A DNA stretch of 64,000 nucleotides. It comes from Erwinia tracheiphila (GTDB lineage: Bacteria; Pseudomonadota; Gammaproteobacteria; Enterobacterales; Enterobacteriaceae). The position numbers were made by a program, and so were the translations under genes. Every line of letters starts with the position of its first letter. Position 1 is the first letter of the stretch. The notes beneath the pieces were generated by a model. The model made no database searches. It was not told the origin of the DNA and saw nothing but the letters and a program-made list of their open reading frames with translations. This document shows, piece by piece, positions 28,349-38,182 of the stretch. The stretch is from NCBI RefSeq assembly GCF_021365465.1, contig NZ_CP089932.1:2170001-2234000 (forward strand), given 5' to 3'.

Positions 28349-28375
28349 TGCCCGCAAGGCTTGCGGGCACTTTTC
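28349..28375 (+). terminator. Rho-independent terminator in the gap before cspC
   Basis: GTGCCCGCAAG / CTTGCGGGCAC inverted repeat (28349-28371) followed by TTTT. It probably ends a short transcript that includes the 28237 peptide. Confidence 0.75.
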
Positions 28376-28539
28376 ATCTCTGTTTTACTGTATGAATGTA
28401 AACGACAATCACCGAATTGAATTATCAAAAATCGCTTTGTTTCAATTCTGTGCATAGCCTTGTTCCTTGTTTAAAAATAGCTTGCCATTAATTAACAAAT
28501 ATGTAATAAAACATCTGGGTAACCGAGGTACAGTTCTGT

Positions 28540-28680
28540 TTAAGTGAGGCATCTTCAGTAAAGAAGTTTTGAGCAAAGACGTTATGTTGAATACCGCTTC
28601 CTTGCCGAGAATTAATTTGTGCCCCATGCAGTAGTGTCTCTGTTTTTTCTGTACATAAGCCTTTGGGCGAATAAACATTC
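28540..28680 (+). pseudogene. yobF: yobF remnant upstream of cspC
   Basis: The nucleotide sequence follows E. coli yobF: GGCATCTTCAGTAAAGAAGT (codons GIFSKEV), then GAATACCGCTTC (EYRF), then a CAPCSSVSVFSV-like part before the cspC leader. The ATGTGT start has become AAGTGA, and two frame changes separate the three blocks. E. coli yobF is a 47-aa heat-shock-induced protein cotranscribed with cspC. Confidence 0.6.
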
Positions 28681-28695
28681 TAAGGAATTTGTAAA

Positions 28696-28905
28696 ATGGC
28701 AAAGATTAAAGGTCAGGTTAAGTGGTTCAACGAGTCTAAAGGTTTTGGTTTTATTACCCCTGCTGACGGTAGCAAAGATGTATTTGTACATTTCTCCGCT
28801 ATCCAGGGTAATGGTTTCAAAACTCTTGCTGAAGGTCAGAACGTTGAGTTCGAAATTCAGGATGGACAGAAAGGCCCCGCTGCTGTGAACGTCACCGCAA
28901 TCTAA
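28696..28905 (+). CDS. cspC: CspC cold-shock-family RNA chaperone
   Basis: A 69-aa protein: [20 protein letters not shown] with RNP1 (KGFGFI) and RNP2 (VFVHF). As far as I can recall the whole protein is identical to E. coli CspC. It binds mRNA, stabilises rpoS mRNA and acts as an antiterminator; in E. coli it is expressed at 37 C rather than induced by cold. The AAGGA ribosome site is at 28682-28686. Confidence 0.97.
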
Positions 28906-28963
28906 TTCCGGTTTTGGCCTGCCAGCTGTTCGCATAGCGTGTGGTTCAGGTACGAATCTGAGT

Positions 28964-28998
28964 AAAAAAGCCAGACCTTAATCGGTCCGGCTTTTTTC
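28964..28998 (+). terminator. cspC terminator
   Basis: GCCAGACC (28970-28977) / GGTCCGGC (28984-28991), one mismatch, flanked by A-run and T6. The rest of the gap to rlmA (29000-29393) shows no gene that I can support. Confidence 0.85.
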
Positions 28999-29393
28999 AT
29001 TGTCTGGTAGTTCAGGCATTGGGTATGCCAGTGTGTCAGATTGTTTGCTGTCTTGATTTTTGTTCTGTTAGCGGCGACAGAATGACCAGAATTTGTTGTG
29101 GGATTGGTAATCTGCCACAGAGGAACCGCACCGGCCTTGTGAAAAATCGCACAATCATTAAAGCAGTATTTGATGAAGTTTTTTATCAGCATCCATCGTT
29201 GGTCTTGTTGCCTTTGAATATAAACCTGACAAAATCCCCGAGCACTTCAGCCCTTGAGTTGTCATGGCCTCCTCTTGATAATGTGAACAACATTACTGCT
29301 TATAATGGCCGTTTTACTGCCGTGTGAATAAAAGCTGCCTCGCGCCAATGGATTCCGTTACACTGCCGCCGTTAATTCTGCCGGAGAAGTGTC

Positions 29394-30221
29394 ATGCCAT
29401 ACCAGTGCCCACTTTGTCATCAGCCTTTGCTGGCGGAAGCCGCTGTTTTGCGATGTGAAAACCGGCACCAGTTCGATCGGGCGAGAGAAGGGTATGTTAA
29501 TCTGCTTCCGGTGCAGCATAAACGTTCACGCCAGCCCGGTGATAGTGCTGATATGATCCTTGCAAGGCGTGAGTTCCTTGACAGCGGACACTATCAGCCA
29601 CTGCAACATAAAGTTTGTGAACTACTTGAACAGCATTTACCGTCCACCGGGCTTCATCTTCTGGATATTGGCTGTGGAGAAGGATATTACACGCAGGCAG
29701 TCGCCATGCAGCTTCAGGCACGTAGTGAAGCATTAGTTTACGGGCTGGATGTTTCAAAAGCTGCCGTGCGCTTTGCAGCCAAACGTTATCACAATGTCGA
29801 ATTTTGCGTGGCTTCAAGTCATCGCCTGCCTTTTACCTCCGCTGCTTTTGATGCTGTGTTGAGAATTTATGCTCCCTGCAATGCAGAAGAACTGGAACGG
29901 GTGGTGAAGGACCGGGGAATTGTACTGACCGTCACGCCGGGCCCGCGCCATTTAATCCAGTTTAAGGAACTGATTTATCAGGATGTGAGACTGCATGACG
30001 ACACACCTGAACAGATGAAATGCTTCACTCTTGTTGAGCAGCATTCACTTAATTATCCATTGAGCTTAAACAGCGAAGAGTCGGCGCAATTGCTACAAAT
30101 GACCCCTTTTGCCTGGCGCGCTCGCCCGGAAGTATGGGGCGTACTGGCAACCTCCAGTGAGTTTAACTGCGAAACTGATTTCACGCTGCGCGTGTGGCAG
30201 CGTAACATTATGTGTCAGTAG
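29394..30221 (+). CDS. rlmA: 23S rRNA (guanine745-N1)-methyltransferase
   Basis: A 275-aa protein. An N-terminal zinc finger (CPLCHQPL...CENRHQFD, about 5-27) is followed by a class I SAM domain with LLDIGCGEGYYT (about 90-101), VYGLDVSKAAV and a catalytic-region APCNAEEL. It methylates N1 of G745 in helix 35 of 23S rRNA. The length is close to E. coli (269 aa). It follows cspC as in E. coli, but mntP, normally next to it, is missing. Confidence 0.94.
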   Translation: MPYQCPLCHQPLLAEAAVLRCENRHQFDRAREGYVNLLPVQHKRSRQPGDSADMILARREFLDSGHYQPLQHKVCELLEQHLPSTGLHLLDIGCGEGYYTQAVAMQLQARSEALVYGLDVSKAAVRFAAKRYHNVEFCVASSHRLPFTSAAFDAVLRIYAPCNAEELERVVKDRGIVLTVTPGPRHLIQFKELIYQDVRLHDDTPEQMKCFTLVEQHSLNYPLSLNSEESAQLLQMTPFAWRARPEVWGVLATSSEFNCETDFTLRVWQRNIMCQ

Positions 30222-31049
30222 CATCTCCCAAAGTATGGGGCCGATGCTGGCATCATTATTATTCTTATCAACATGTATTCTGGTAGAACGCTGTCTCATC
30301 AGGTCGACGGGGATAAGCACGTTGCTGCGAATTTCTGTCGGGGCAGCGGTCCTGAATTTAGATTTCGACGTTTTCACCCTGTGTGAAATTCACTCTTTAG
30401 CATCTCACTGTTCTGTACACAGCTTCTCAGTGTTTTTATTGGTTTTTCCGCAATCCGATCATGTATCGATATAAATACCCGCCAGCGTTTTGTGCCTGAA
30501 CCTGCGTTCTCTACAAAAGCCGGGATGCATAAACTTTCAGCACATACTGCGAGATGATTTGAGTCGGTCACGCGGCCTGTCTTTTTTAGTAATCTGTCAG
30601 GGAGCCGGATGGGATAACGCATTAAGAGGAAATATAAATTGCTGATTCCGCCACCGGACAAAATTGTTTTCTGTCTGGTAAGCCAGGGCCAAAACTATTT
30701 TATTCAGCGTGTAAATAATGCCCGTAGTCCTGTTCCAGTATTCAGAGGTGAATGGATGTTTTTTGTTTTGATGACGGTGCCAGTGTGGTTAAGACAATGT
30801 AAATGTAAGAAAATATTTTGACGTACAGAGCATGTCTTATTACAGTAGCCTTTCTTATTTAACACAGGAGTAACGGGCATCAGCCCTCCCTATGGATCGT
30901 CACCGACGTCGCTTAATCACCTCTCCGGGTTTATCGGCCAGTATCATCCCGTCATCTGACGAACTTCCCCATTTATCCAGCGTTGCCTTATGCTATGCGA
31001 GTTTGTGCACAATTATCGCATCTGGCCTTACCCTTTTTCGGAGTCTCTG
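30222..31049. other. 828-bp gap where manXYZ-yobD-mntP lie in E. coli; no gene seen
   Basis: Both strands hold only short frames without recognisable domains or good ribosome sites. I find no mannose PTS, no MntP and no yybP-ykoY riboswitch fold. It probably represents the scar of a deletion plus the yoaE promoter. Confidence 0.6.
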
Positions 31050-32615
31050 ATGGAATTTCTTTTAGACCCTTCAATCTGGGCAGGCCTGCTTACGCTGGTT
31101 GTTCTTGAGATTGTGCTTGGGATCGATAATCTGGTTTTTATTGCCATTCTTGCTGACAAATTACCGCCTAAACAGCGTGATAACGCACGGCTTATTGGTC
31201 TTTCACTGGCGCTGATTATGCGCCTGGGGCTGTTATCGCTTATCTCATGGATGGTGACCTTAACCCGGACACTTTTCAGCGTGGGCGAGTTTAGTTTTTC
31301 TGGTCGCGATCTGATTCTGCTTGTGGGTGGTCTGTTTCTGCTTTTCAAAGCCACGATGGAACTGCATGAAAGACTGGAAAACCGCGATCATTCAGGGGGG
31401 GGCAATAAGGGTTACGCCAGTTTCTGGGCGGTGGTATTACAAATTGTGGTACTGGATGCCGTTTTCTCACTGGATGCTGTAATTACCGCTGTCGGTATGG
31501 TAAACAATCTGGCGGTGATGATGACGGCAGTTATTATTGCGATGGGCGTGATGTTTCTGGCGTCAAAACCGTTAACTCACTTTGTTAATGCGCATCCTAC
31601 TGCCGTGGTGTTGTGCCTGAGCTTCCTGTTGATGATTGGTCTGAGCCTGGTTGCAGAGGGTTTTGGTTTCCACATTCCTAAAGGGTATCTCTACGCAGCG
31701 ATTGGTTTTTCGATTCTTATTGAGCTGTTTAATCAGATTGCGCGCGTTAATTTTATGCGTAATCAGGCCCGCAAGCCGATGCGTGAGCGCACCGCAGAGG
31801 CGATACTTCGCCTGATGGGCGGAGATCGTGACGCGGAAGAACAGTCTGCTGAAGGAAAAGACAGAGCGTTCAGCCCACCAAAGGAAGCGTTCAAAGATGA
31901 AGAGCGTTACATGATAAACGGCGTGTTAACACTGGCCTCTCGTTCCGTGCGCAGTATCATGACGCCGCGCGGGGATATCTCTTGGGTTGATGCTGCACGT
32001 CCGGTCGATGAGATTCGTATTCAGCTGTTAGATACGCCCCACAGTCTTTTTCCGGTTTGTCGCGGAGAACTGGATGAGATTATTGGTGTGGTACGCGCTA
32101 AAGAGTTACTTGTTGCACTGGAGCACGGCATGGACGTGGCCACCTTTGCGGCATCCACTCCGCCTGTCATTATTCCTGATACCCTGGATCCCATTAATCT
32201 TTTGGGCGTACTGCGCCGCGCTAAGGGTAGTTTCGTTATGGTGACCAGTGAATTTGGTGTGGTGCAGGGGCTTATTACGCCGCTGGACGTGCTGGAGGCA
32301 ATCGCGGGGGAATTCCCGGATGAGGATGAAACACCGGATATCGTTGCCGATGGTGAGGGCTGGCTGGTGAAAGGCGGGACTGATTTGCATTCGTTACAGC
32401 AATGTCTCAATACGCATGTGCTGGTAAATCCAGGTGACAATCATGCCACGCTGGCCGGGCTGCTGATTGCTCAGACAGGTCAACTGCCGTTGGTTGGCGA
32501 AACCATTCAACTGCCACCACTAGAATTCCTGATTGTAGAGGCGACGGACTATCGTATCGACCTGGTTCGGGTTACTCGTGACCGCGATCCTGAAGATGAC
32601 CAGAGCGAAGAATAA
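31050..32615 (+). CDS. yoaE: YoaE, TerC-like membrane protein with CBS and CorC domains
   Basis: A 521-aa protein. An N-terminal TerC domain has about seven membrane helices ([30 protein letters not shown]; acidic residues in EIVLGIDN and DAVFSLDAV fit metal export). Two CBS repeats (about 305-425) and a C-terminal CorC/HlyC transporter-associated domain (about 440-515) follow. TerC relatives export manganese or supply metal to secreted enzymes. The ATG at 31050 matches the E. coli start; an in-frame start 20 codons upstream is less likely. Confidence 0.93.
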   Translation: MEFLLDPSIWAGLLTLVVLEIVLGIDNLVFIAILADKLPPKQRDNARLIGLSLALIMRLGLLSLISWMVTLTRTLFSVGEFSFSGRDLILLVGGLFLLFKATMELHERLENRDHSGGGNKGYASFWAVVLQIVVLDAVFSLDAVITAVGMVNNLAVMMTAVIIAMGVMFLASKPLTHFVNAHPTAVVLCLSFLLMIGLSLVAEGFGFHIPKGYLYAAIGFSILIELFNQIARVNFMRNQARKPMRERTAEAILRLMGGDRDAEEQSAEGKDRAFSPPKEAFKDEERYMINGVLTLASRSVRSIMTPRGDISWVDAARPVDEIRIQLLDTPHSLFPVCRGELDEIIGVVRAKELLVALEHGMDVATFAASTPPVIIPDTLDPINLLGVLRRAKGSFVMVTSEFGVVQGLITPLDVLEAIAGEFPDEDETPDIVADGEGWLVKGGTDLHSLQQCLNTHVLVNPGDNHATLAGLLIAQTGQLPLVGETIQLPPLEFLIVEATDYRIDLVRVTRDRDPEDDQSEE

Positions 32616-32845
32616 AACCCAACGGGTCGTTAAGGACGGCCCATTTTATACTGGTAAATTAAAACCACGTCCAGTGGGCGTGTTCAACACCTGATTAACC
32701 CAATGGCTTTATGCGAATGAATAATTTGCAGAGATGTGTGATGCAGGTAAGAGAAGAGTGTCAGATATAACCGCAGCCCAGGCGCGGTGTTGTGGTTCTC
32801 GTTAAGAGGGCTGTACTAATAACTCTTGTTGCACAGGGCGAATAC

Positions 32846-34408
32846 TTACTGTCTTGGCGTCGTTTTGTACTGATTCAACCATTCCGGGAAATCACCGAGC
32901 GGCATAGGTCGGGCGTAAAAGTATCCCTGCAACACGTCAACACCTCTCTCGCGCAGATATTCTGCCTGTTCCGCTGTTTCGACGCCCTCAGCTACCAGAC
33001 TGATATTCAGACGCTGTGCCAGAGAAATAACCATATCTGTTACCGTGGCATTAATAGCATCTGTGCCGATGGCGGCGGTGAAGACCTTGTCAATTTTCAG
33101 CACGTCAGGATTCAGCGTTTTTAAATAGGAAAGAGAACTATGACCGGTGCCAAAGTCATCAATCGCCAGCTTCACGCCAATTTTGTGCAAATGAGACACC
33201 ACACGCTGATCCACCAGGGGGAGGGCGTCGCGCTCTGTTAGCTCAACGATTAATTGTGGGCGCGGGCTGGCAGGCCACCATAATTCTTGCAGGTCATCAA
33301 TAATTTCACGCTCGTGAAAATGCCCGGAAGCGACATTGATTGCGATGTGAAAATTAGGGCTGGTTGGCAGCATGGGCAGCTGACGAACGACTTCACTGAG
33401 CACAAAACGAGTCAGTGCCGCAATAAGATTGTGCTGTTCGGCAAGTGGAATAAATACGTCCGGCGGAACCCAGCCCTGCCGGGGATTATGCCAGCGAAGC
33501 AGTAATTCGATGCCATCGCACTCACGGCTTCGGGAGTTAATCAGCGGTTGGCAGTAAACCATGAATTCCCGAGTGGAAATGCCGTAACTAATCTGCCAGG
33601 CGAGACTCATCCGGTTTGCGGTCGCCAGCCAGATGATATATCCGGTTAGCAAACTTAGCAGTAATGCCAGCGGCAGTTGGGAAGGCAGAGTGATCAGCGC
33701 CAGTCGTGCGGGTGCCGGGCCAAATAAGGTGATGCTGAATGGGTAACGCAGCGATGCTTCCTGATAGCTGATTTCGTTATTTGAGGGGACCGTCTGTTCA
33801 AGTCGCTGGCTACCATATTCTAGGCTTTTACCGGCAACGTTAATAATCGCGCGCTCAACCCAGGGCAACGTCGGTTCAAGCAGATAGTTGCTTATCATCT
33901 CGATATTAATGACTTGCAAAATACCAGCATGGTTGTCGGTATCCTGGGGCGTCCAGAGTAGCAAAATGGGTGAACCTTTCAGAATACGATCGTCAATACT
34001 GAGCATCATTCGTTGATTATTGACGGCCAGTTCAGGATAGCGACTACTGAACGTTGTGGCACCGTGGCCAAATATGCTTGAGCAATACAGGATATCTTTA
34101 TCAACCAGAATGATTGAGCGCACCGTTTGCAACATAGCCAGCTTTTCAATAAGAGGAAAACGCACTTCATCACAGGGCAGCCCGACCAGGCGAAGCGTAT
34201 TGCTGGCAGCCACTTCAAGTGGTGAAAAAAGGCGATCAAATCGTTGAATGGCATTTCCGGCGAAGGTGTGCGATTGTTTTTCAATCCGACTTTTTTCTTC
34301 AAAAAAACGTTGGGATAATGTCAGGATAAGCACTAAAGCTGAAACCGCTAAAGCGATCAATAAGCGCTTGCGGCGATACTGTCCGAAAACCTCCTGGGAC
34401 ACTTGCAT
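32846..34408 (-). CDS. pdeD: PdeD (YoaD), CSS-EAL cyclic-di-GMP phosphodiesterase
   Basis: A 520-aa inner-membrane protein. One N-terminal helix (about 15-33) leads to a periplasmic CSS domain (with Cys at about 78 and CSS in LYCSSIFGHG), then a second helix (about 240-262) and a cytoplasmic EAL domain. The signature is ELLLRW rather than EALLRW. The other catalytic residues are present (INVASGH, ELTER, DDFGTGHSSLSYL, LKIDK, AEGVETAEQ, LQGYFYARP). It should hydrolyse c-di-GMP, with activity set by the redox state of the CSS cysteines. Next to yoaE and sdaA, as in E. coli. Confidence 0.93.
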   Translation of the reverse strand: MQVSQEVFGQYRRKRLLIALAVSALVLILTLSQRFFEEKSRIEKQSHTFAGNAIQRFDRLFSPLEVAASNTLRLVGLPCDEVRFPLIEKLAMLQTVRSIILVDKDILYCSSIFGHGATTFSSRYPELAVNNQRMMLSIDDRILKGSPILLLWTPQDTDNHAGILQVINIEMISNYLLEPTLPWVERAIINVAGKSLEYGSQRLEQTVPSNNEISYQEASLRYPFSITLFGPAPARLALITLPSQLPLALLLSLLTGYIIWLATANRMSLAWQISYGISTREFMVYCQPLINSRSRECDGIELLLRWHNPRQGWVPPDVFIPLAEQHNLIAALTRFVLSEVVRQLPMLPTSPNFHIAINVASGHFHEREIIDDLQELWWPASPRPQLIVELTERDALPLVDQRVVSHLHKIGVKLAIDDFGTGHSSLSYLKTLNPDVLKIDKVFTAAIGTDAINATVTDMVISLAQRLNISLVAEGVETAEQAEYLRERGVDVLQGYFYARPMPLGDFPEWLNQYKTTPRQ

Positions 34409-34652
34409 CGGTCATCACCCTGTGATTGAAGTAATAATTTAGAAATCAAACCCCTGATATCGGCAAAATCAGCGTTAAGTTTAGTCTTAATTGGCCTGAG
34501 TGCGGATTCAGCGTAAAGCGTGGCTAACTCACTGTTGACAGAAAATACCGTGGTTTTGTCACGATGAACAGCGACTTGATCATCGGATGACAGGACAAAA
34601 AGGAGGGGCCGCCGTTATAGGCAGGGGGGATTAAAACGACGGCGGTTAATGT

Positions 34653-36017
34653 TTAATCACATTGAACTTTAATTGCCAGCCCTCCGCGTGATGTTTCCCG
34701 GTATTTTGCATTCATATCCTTTCCCGTCTCGTACATGGTCTCAATCACTTTATCCAGCGAAACTCTTGCTTCGCTGGTGCGGCGCATGGCCATTCTTGCG
34801 GCGTTGATCGCTTTCACGGATGCAATAGCATTGCGTTCGATACAGGGGACCTGCACCTGGCCCGCGACAGGATCGCATGTCAGCCCAAGATTATGCTCCA
34901 TTCCAATCTCTGCAGCGACACAGACCTGCTCAGGGCTGGCACCGAGAAGTTCAGCCAGACCTGCCGCTGCCATGGAGCAGGCTACACCTACTTCACCCTG
35001 ACAACCCACCTCCGCACCGGAGATAGACGCATTCATCTTGTAAAGAATGCCCACCGCACCAGAGGCGAGAAAATAGCGGATAAAGATATCCGGGCTGACT
35101 GACTGAATAAAATGATCGTAGTAAGCCAGTACTGCAGGGACGATACCACAGGCACCATTGGTTGGTGCAGTCACCACACGTCCTCCGGCCGCATTCTCTT
35201 CGTTGACGGCCAGTGCAAACATGTTGACCCAATCGATTACATTCATTGGATCGCTGGAGAGTTTGTCAGAAGAAACAAGCAGGCGACGTAAGGCTGAAGC
35301 ACGGCGCGGGACGCGCAACGGACCGGGTAAAACACCTTCGGTATTCATACCGCGGTCGATACAATCCCGCATACTCTGCCATACATCGGCGAAATAGCGC
35401 TCAATCTCCGCTTTGCTGTGCAGCGCAAGCTCATTTTTCATCACCATCCCGGACAGTGACAGTCCGGTCTGCTGGCAATGAGCCAGCATTTCTTTGGCTG
35501 AATTGAAAGGATAGGGCACGGAAACGGCGTTCAACACCGACTGACCAAAGTGTGCCTCATCAACGATAAAGCCGCCGCCAATGGAATAATACACTTTACT
35601 GAATAACAGGCTGTCACCGCAAAAGGCGCTGATGCGCATGCCGTTTTCATGCAGCGGCAGGTTATCGCTGCGAAAAATCATGCCGCCCTCACGCGGAAAA
35701 TCGACCTCATGGCTGCCATTTGCCAGCAGCAGACGCTGCTGCTGTTCGACATCACGAATAAATGCCGGAATGCCATCAATATCGACTGTTTCCGGTGCAG
35801 CACCAGATAATCCCATAATGATTGCAATATCCGTGTGATGGCCTTTACCTGTCAGGGAAAGTGAACCATAGACATCCACGGCAATGCGGGAGACGTCAGT
35901 GAGAATGCCTTTACTGCACAGTTCGTCGACAAACTGCTTACCTGCTTTCATCGGCCCCACCGTATGGGAACTTGACGGGCCTATGCCGATCTTGAACATG
36001 TCGAAAACACTAATCAC
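34653..36017 (-). CDS. sdaA: L-serine dehydratase 1
   Basis: A 454-aa iron-sulfur serine deaminase that turns L-serine into pyruvate and ammonia. MISVFDMFKIGIGPSSSHTVGPMKAGKQF starts the protein. Cluster Cys ligands lie in GCQGEVGVACSMAAAGL, NLGLTCDPVAGQVQVPCIERN and near the C-terminal VQCD. Length equals E. coli SdaA. The 365 bp upstream (36018-36382) hold its control region and no gene. Confidence 0.96.
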   Translation of the reverse strand: MISVFDMFKIGIGPSSSHTVGPMKAGKQFVDELCSKGILTDVSRIAVDVYGSLSLTGKGHHTDIAIIMGLSGAAPETVDIDGIPAFIRDVEQQQRLLLANGSHEVDFPREGGMIFRSDNLPLHENGMRISAFCGDSLLFSKVYYSIGGGFIVDEAHFGQSVLNAVSVPYPFNSAKEMLAHCQQTGLSLSGMVMKNELALHSKAEIERYFADVWQSMRDCIDRGMNTEGVLPGPLRVPRRASALRRLLVSSDKLSSDPMNVIDWVNMFALAVNEENAAGGRVVTAPTNGACGIVPAVLAYYDHFIQSVSPDIFIRYFLASGAVGILYKMNASISGAEVGCQGEVGVACSMAAAGLAELLGASPEQVCVAAEIGMEHNLGLTCDPVAGQVQVPCIERNAIASVKAINAARMAMRRTSEARVSLDKVIETMYETGKDMNAKYRETSRGGLAIKVQCD

Positions 36018-36382
36018 GCTTTTGATCCTCGGTAAACCTTAACTATTCGGAAACTGATGGGGTAATAGTAATCATCCAGCGAAAGAACATCGCGTGAAAT
36101 AAACTAATCGATTTCCGATAAAAATTATCGCAGGTGTTTATCGTGTAACTTAACGAGTCCGTTGTTTATTCTTTGCTGCATCAGGGAAAAAGACACGTTG
36201 TAAAATGTACTGCAAGCCTTGTTTAAAAATGGTGACGAAATGTTAAGTATTCATTTATTGTAGTCATTACAGGCGCTGATTAACATTAATATCAACAGAT
36301 ACCGTTAAAGACAGGCAAAAAAACTTTTCTGCCGACGGGAAGAGGTTGAAACAGCGATTCTTCAGACGTTGGGTAAAGTCTG

Positions 36383-36548
36383 TCAGGGAGCCACCTGCAG
36401 ACCCAGTTGTCGAATGATACCGGCCGTCATACCCCAGACAAAATAGTCGCCAGACCAGGAGAGCGAGACGCGGTGGGATAAGCCATTGCGCCAGACGTCC
36501 ACTGAGGAATAGCGTGCCAGTGCAAAAGCTTCCCGTAAGGGGAGGGTC
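36383..36548 (-). pseudogene. nudL: nudL 3' end, cut by the prophage
   Basis: The minus strand reads [21 protein letters not shown], then [26 protein letters not shown] and stop. This is the C-terminal third of the NudL (YeaB) Nudix hydrolase, a putative CoA diphosphatase. Similarity ends at about 36545, where prophage-side sequence begins. The Nudix box part is not in the window. In E. coli nudL lies directly upstream of sdaA on the same strand, which confirms identity. Confidence 0.85.
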
Positions 36549-36616
36549 AAGTGTTTATTTTATTGATATAAAAGGATTTATATCATCACTGTCCACAATG
36601 TGACCACACTTCGAGC
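36549..36616. other. attL region with a 22-bp palindrome
   Basis: Between the nudL breakpoint and the ogr terminator lies a perfect palindrome, 36564-36585 (9-bp arms TGATATAAA / TTTATATCA, 4-bp centre). It may be an integrase or Cox arm site. The core cannot be set without attR. Confidence 0.45.
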
Positions 36617-36640
36617 TAAAGCCCCGTCGCCGGGGCTTTA
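36617..36640. terminator. Terminator after ogr
   Basis: TAAAGCCCCG / CGGGGCTTTA with a TCGC loop, between ogr (-) and the prophage border. Works in both directions on paper. Confidence 0.85.
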
Positions 36641-36678
36641 GGAATTGATTAAATTATTGAATTAATAGTGGTTTTTCT

Positions 36679-36927
36679 TCAGAACATCAGATTTAACTGT
36701 TCCCTGCCATAGTGTGAAGCCGGAAACGCATCGCGCGGGATAAAGCCAGGCGGCAACGGCGCGTTGCCTGCTCGCTTTGTGACTTCCCTTTCCACGCTGT
36801 TTAGCGTGGTAAATGATCGGCTACATTCCAGATTCTGACACTGGTGATATTGCCGGATGGTCATATCAGTAATTTTACGGCTGGTACGGGTGCGGGCCAT
36901 AGCGCCGCAAAATGGACATCTGAACAT
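36679..36927 (-). CDS. ogr: Ogr, late-gene transcription activator
   Basis: An 82-aa zinc-finger activator of the Ogr/Delta family. Four Cys (MFRCPFCGAMA at 4 and 7; HQCQNLECSRSF at about 30 and 35) bind zinc. TSRKITDMTIRQYHQCQN is typical of the family. It recruits RNA polymerase to late promoters through TGTTGT-type dyads at about -55. It lies downstream of D near the attachment end, as in P2. Confidence 0.94.
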   Translation of the reverse strand: MFRCPFCGAMARTRTSRKITDMTIRQYHQCQNLECSRSFTTLNSVEREVTKRAGNAPLPPGFIPRDAFPASHYGREQLNLMF

Positions 36928-36965
36928 AATGATGGCTCCCCTGGGGAGTTGAACTCCATGACATT

Positions 36966-38102
36966 CTATTCAGTTTCCGCTATCCAGTCAGGGATTTTTG
37001 CCTCCAGTTCCAGCCGGGTGGTAAATCCACTGTCATCCACTGCATGATCGGCACGGGCGATAATCCAGTCCTGATTATCAATTTCATCCTTAAAACCGCT
37101 CACCGTGACGTGCATTTCCGGGTAAAGCTCCGCGCGGCCACGCGCCAGCGTGATCGAAAACTCTGCCGCACCACGCTGAAGCTGCTGCCACTTTGCCGCC
37201 GCCGCGCGTTTTGCCGCTTCCTCATTCTGGTAAGTCTTACGCAGGACATAAACGTTACCGTCTGCGCCCTCCATGTAATCGCCCTCACGGCTGCTGCTCT
37301 TCTCTTTTTTGGGCTTTGCAGGTCTGCGGCGCTTAACGCTGACCTTTTTCTTTTTGCCAAAATTCAGATCCAGCCAGTATGCGCGCACGCCGGTATACGC
37401 ATCCCTGTCGGCAATACGGAAACGATGACGGTCCCCGCTGCTGCGGGTGATACTGGCGGAGGGTAGCGCGCGGCCTGTAGCTGTGACTCCGCCGCCCGGC
37501 AGGATAAACAGCAGACTGCCGTTCTTGACGGTGGCGATTGCGCCCAGCATTTCCGCCATGCGGGTAAGGAAAGACATGTCGCTTTCCTGCGTCTGATCGG
37601 CGTGGTCTATCTCAATCTCCATCAGCATGTCACTGATCTGTGCCGTCAGCCCGTAGCGCTTTGCAATAGCCGATACAACCCGCTCAACGGTCACGTCATG
37701 CCAGGATACCTCCCGTTTTACGTTGAACTCGTCACGAAAATCCGCGCTGCGTGCCGTCACGGTGATCACGTCCGGCGGGCCTTCATGTGAGACTTCATCG
37801 ACCGTATACAGTCCCTTATAAATCAGCGCTTCGCCCAGCCAGCCGAATGATACGGCCAGCTCTGCGCCGCGTGGCGGCAGTGCGGTCAGTCCGTCACTGT
37901 CATCAACGGAAATGGTCAGCTGATCGGCATTGAAGCCCCGGTTATCCGTCAGCGACAGCGACATGATTCGTTCATCAAGCTGCGTCAGCGCCCTGCCGCC
38001 CATCGTGACGCTGAAGCCCGGACTTTTTACCGCTTCAGTCAGCGAATCGTCATAACTGCCGATAGCGTTGTTCAGTGATTCGGCCAGGTCTGTCAGTGCC
38101 AT
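36966..38102 (-). CDS. D: Tail protein D (late control, baseplate hub)
   Basis: A 378-aa protein, P2 gpD family (387 aa in P2): LTDNRGFNADQLTISVDDSDG, VDEVSHEGPPDVITVTARSADF, RHRFRIADRDAYTGVRAYW and AEFSITLARGRAELYPEMHVTVSGFK. A Lys/Arg-rich insert lies at about 260-285. The ATG at 38102 has AGGAGAGG directly upstream; the frame is open another 28 codons but without similarity. It forms the tail hub with V. Here it is transcribed away from FI, unlike in P2. Confidence 0.93.
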   Translation of the reverse strand: MALTDLAESLNNAIGSYDDSLTEAVKSPGFSVTMGGRALTQLDERIMSLSLTDNRGFNADQLTISVDDSDGLTALPPRGAELAVSFGWLGEALIYKGLYTVDEVSHEGPPDVITVTARSADFRDEFNVKREVSWHDVTVERVVSAIAKRYGLTAQISDMLMEIEIDHADQTQESDMSFLTRMAEMLGAIATVKNGSLLFILPGGGVTATGRALPSASITRSSGDRHRFRIADRDAYTGVRAYWLDLNFGKKKKVSVKRRRPAKPKKEKSSSREGDYMEGADGNVYVLRKTYQNEEAAKRAAAAKWQQLQRGAAEFSITLARGRAELYPEMHVTVSGFKDEIDNQDWIIARADHAVDDSGFTTRLELEAKIPDWIAETE

Positions 38103-38158
38103 ATCCTCTCCTTTTCTGGCGACGATCTCACGCGCGCGTTCGATCCCAAACCGGTTTT

Positions 38159-38182
38159 TGTTGTCACCGTCCGGCCAGATCC
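38159..38182. promoter_or_regulatory. Candidate Ogr site shared by divergent D and FI
   Basis: TGTTGT (38159-38164), 12 bp, then AGATCC. The segment resembles the O/P site in the pattern GTTGTC-N7-GGCCAG. Its centre (about 38170) is 55 bp from a start point that would precede FI (ATG 38253) on +, with a GATTAT -10 at 38213-38218. On - it lies 55 bp from a point 14 bp before D. Position agrees with P2 late promoters; the sequence match is partial. Confidence 0.5.

Noticed and set aside
30374..30661. 95-aa minus-strand frame in the rlmA-yoaE gap
   Set aside because: No domain, no good ribosome site, and composition like noncoding DNA.
15748..36592. Shared 13-bp string TTTATATCATCAC near the integrase remnant and at the prophage border
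   Set aside because: Short and AT-rich. It could hint at a related integrase/att end, but without attR it is not evidence.
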